From positions 1 through 15,350 of the forward strand of contig DLKG01000063.1 in NCBI GenBank assembly GCA_002490315.1: DNA of 15,350 bases, given 5' to 3'. The notes under the pieces are model-generated. The model was not told where the DNA came from. It searched no databases and saw only the letters and a list, made by a program, of their open reading frames with translations. The DNA is from Prevotella sp. UBA7594 (lineage in GTDB: Bacteria; Bacteroidota; Bacteroidia; Bacteroidales; Bacteroidaceae). Shown in pieces: positions 15,220-15,350 of this stretch. Made by a program: the position numbers and the translations under genes. Each line of letters starts with the position of its first letter. Position 1 is the first letter of the stretch.

Positions 15220-15301
15220 ATAACTGGGAGAGGGGGCGCCCTCGCCCCCGACATTGCAACCATAACTGGGAGAGGGGGCGCCCCCGCCCCCGACATTGCA
15301 A
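15220..15301. repeat. Two 40-bp GC-rich hairpin repeats
   Basis: Two copies of a 40-bp unit (15220-15259 and 15262-15301) are separated by 2 bp and differ at one base (T at 15242, C at 15284). Each runs ATAACTGGGAGA to CGACATTGCAA and contains GGGGGCG and CGCCCCC separated by four bases, a very stable stem. The first copy begins 8 bp past the stop codon of the T9SS-like gene. Only the second copy is followed by AT-rich sequence and there is no T-run. A tandem REP-like element or a 3' end stabiliser fits best. Confidence 0.75.
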
Positions 15302-15350
15302 TAATATCTACACACATAAGTTATATTTAGCAACGCGCCCCGTAAAGGCA
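15302..15350. other. Right-end sequence without a gene
   Basis: The last 49 bases hold no complete reading frame or recognisable signal. They are AT-rich up to about 15330 and then turn GC-rich, and may be the leader of a gene beyond the window. Confidence 0.3.

Overview
The window looks like part of a Bacteroidales chromosome, most likely Prevotella or a close relative. This rests on the protein families present, on promoter boxes of the Bacteroidetes form (TTTG, a 19-21 bp spacer, TAnnTTTG), on the lack of clear Shine-Dalgarno sequences, and on a type IX secretion (T9SS) type C-terminal sorting domain near the right end. The species is an inference; I could not run a search.

Layout. 1-171: AT-rich repetitive intergenic DNA with inverted arms, ending in a perfect palindrome that overlaps the gltB stop codon. 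172-4692 (-): gltB, glutamate synthase large subunit; no gltD is visible. 4693-5022: divergent intergenic region. 5023-7488 (+): ung (uracil-DNA glycosylase), a DUF3109 cysteine-rich protein started by GTG, and a membrane-anchored AraC-type regulator, all closely spaced. 7491-8459 (-): a transporter of the bile acid:sodium symporter (BASS) fold, clearly poorer in GC than its neighbours and separated from the convergent regulator by 2 bp. 8682-8869 (-): a tRNA with anticodon CAU, with a near-ideal promoter and a strong intrinsic terminator. 8937-12169 (+): a likely operon of a HAD-like hydrolase, ribF (overlapping by 11 bp), a CPBP membrane protease and a soluble AraC-type regulator. 12170-13002: 833 bp without a convincing gene, containing a GC-rich hairpin, three tandem 22-bp operator-like repeats, and a promoter box bracketed by a perfect 9-bp inverted repeat. 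13003-15212 (+): two exported proteins, a 553-residue beta-rich protein of unknown function and a 160-residue protein made of a signal peptide, two short repeats and a T9SS-like sorting domain. 15220-15301: two near-identical 40-bp GC-rich hairpin units.

Most of the window is housekeeping: nitrogen assimilation, base-excision repair, flavin cofactor synthesis and a tRNA. The least ordinary part is 12170-15301, where a patterned regulatory region precedes two secreted proteins that seem to share a short N-terminal module. I saw no CRISPR array, rRNA, transposase or phage gene.
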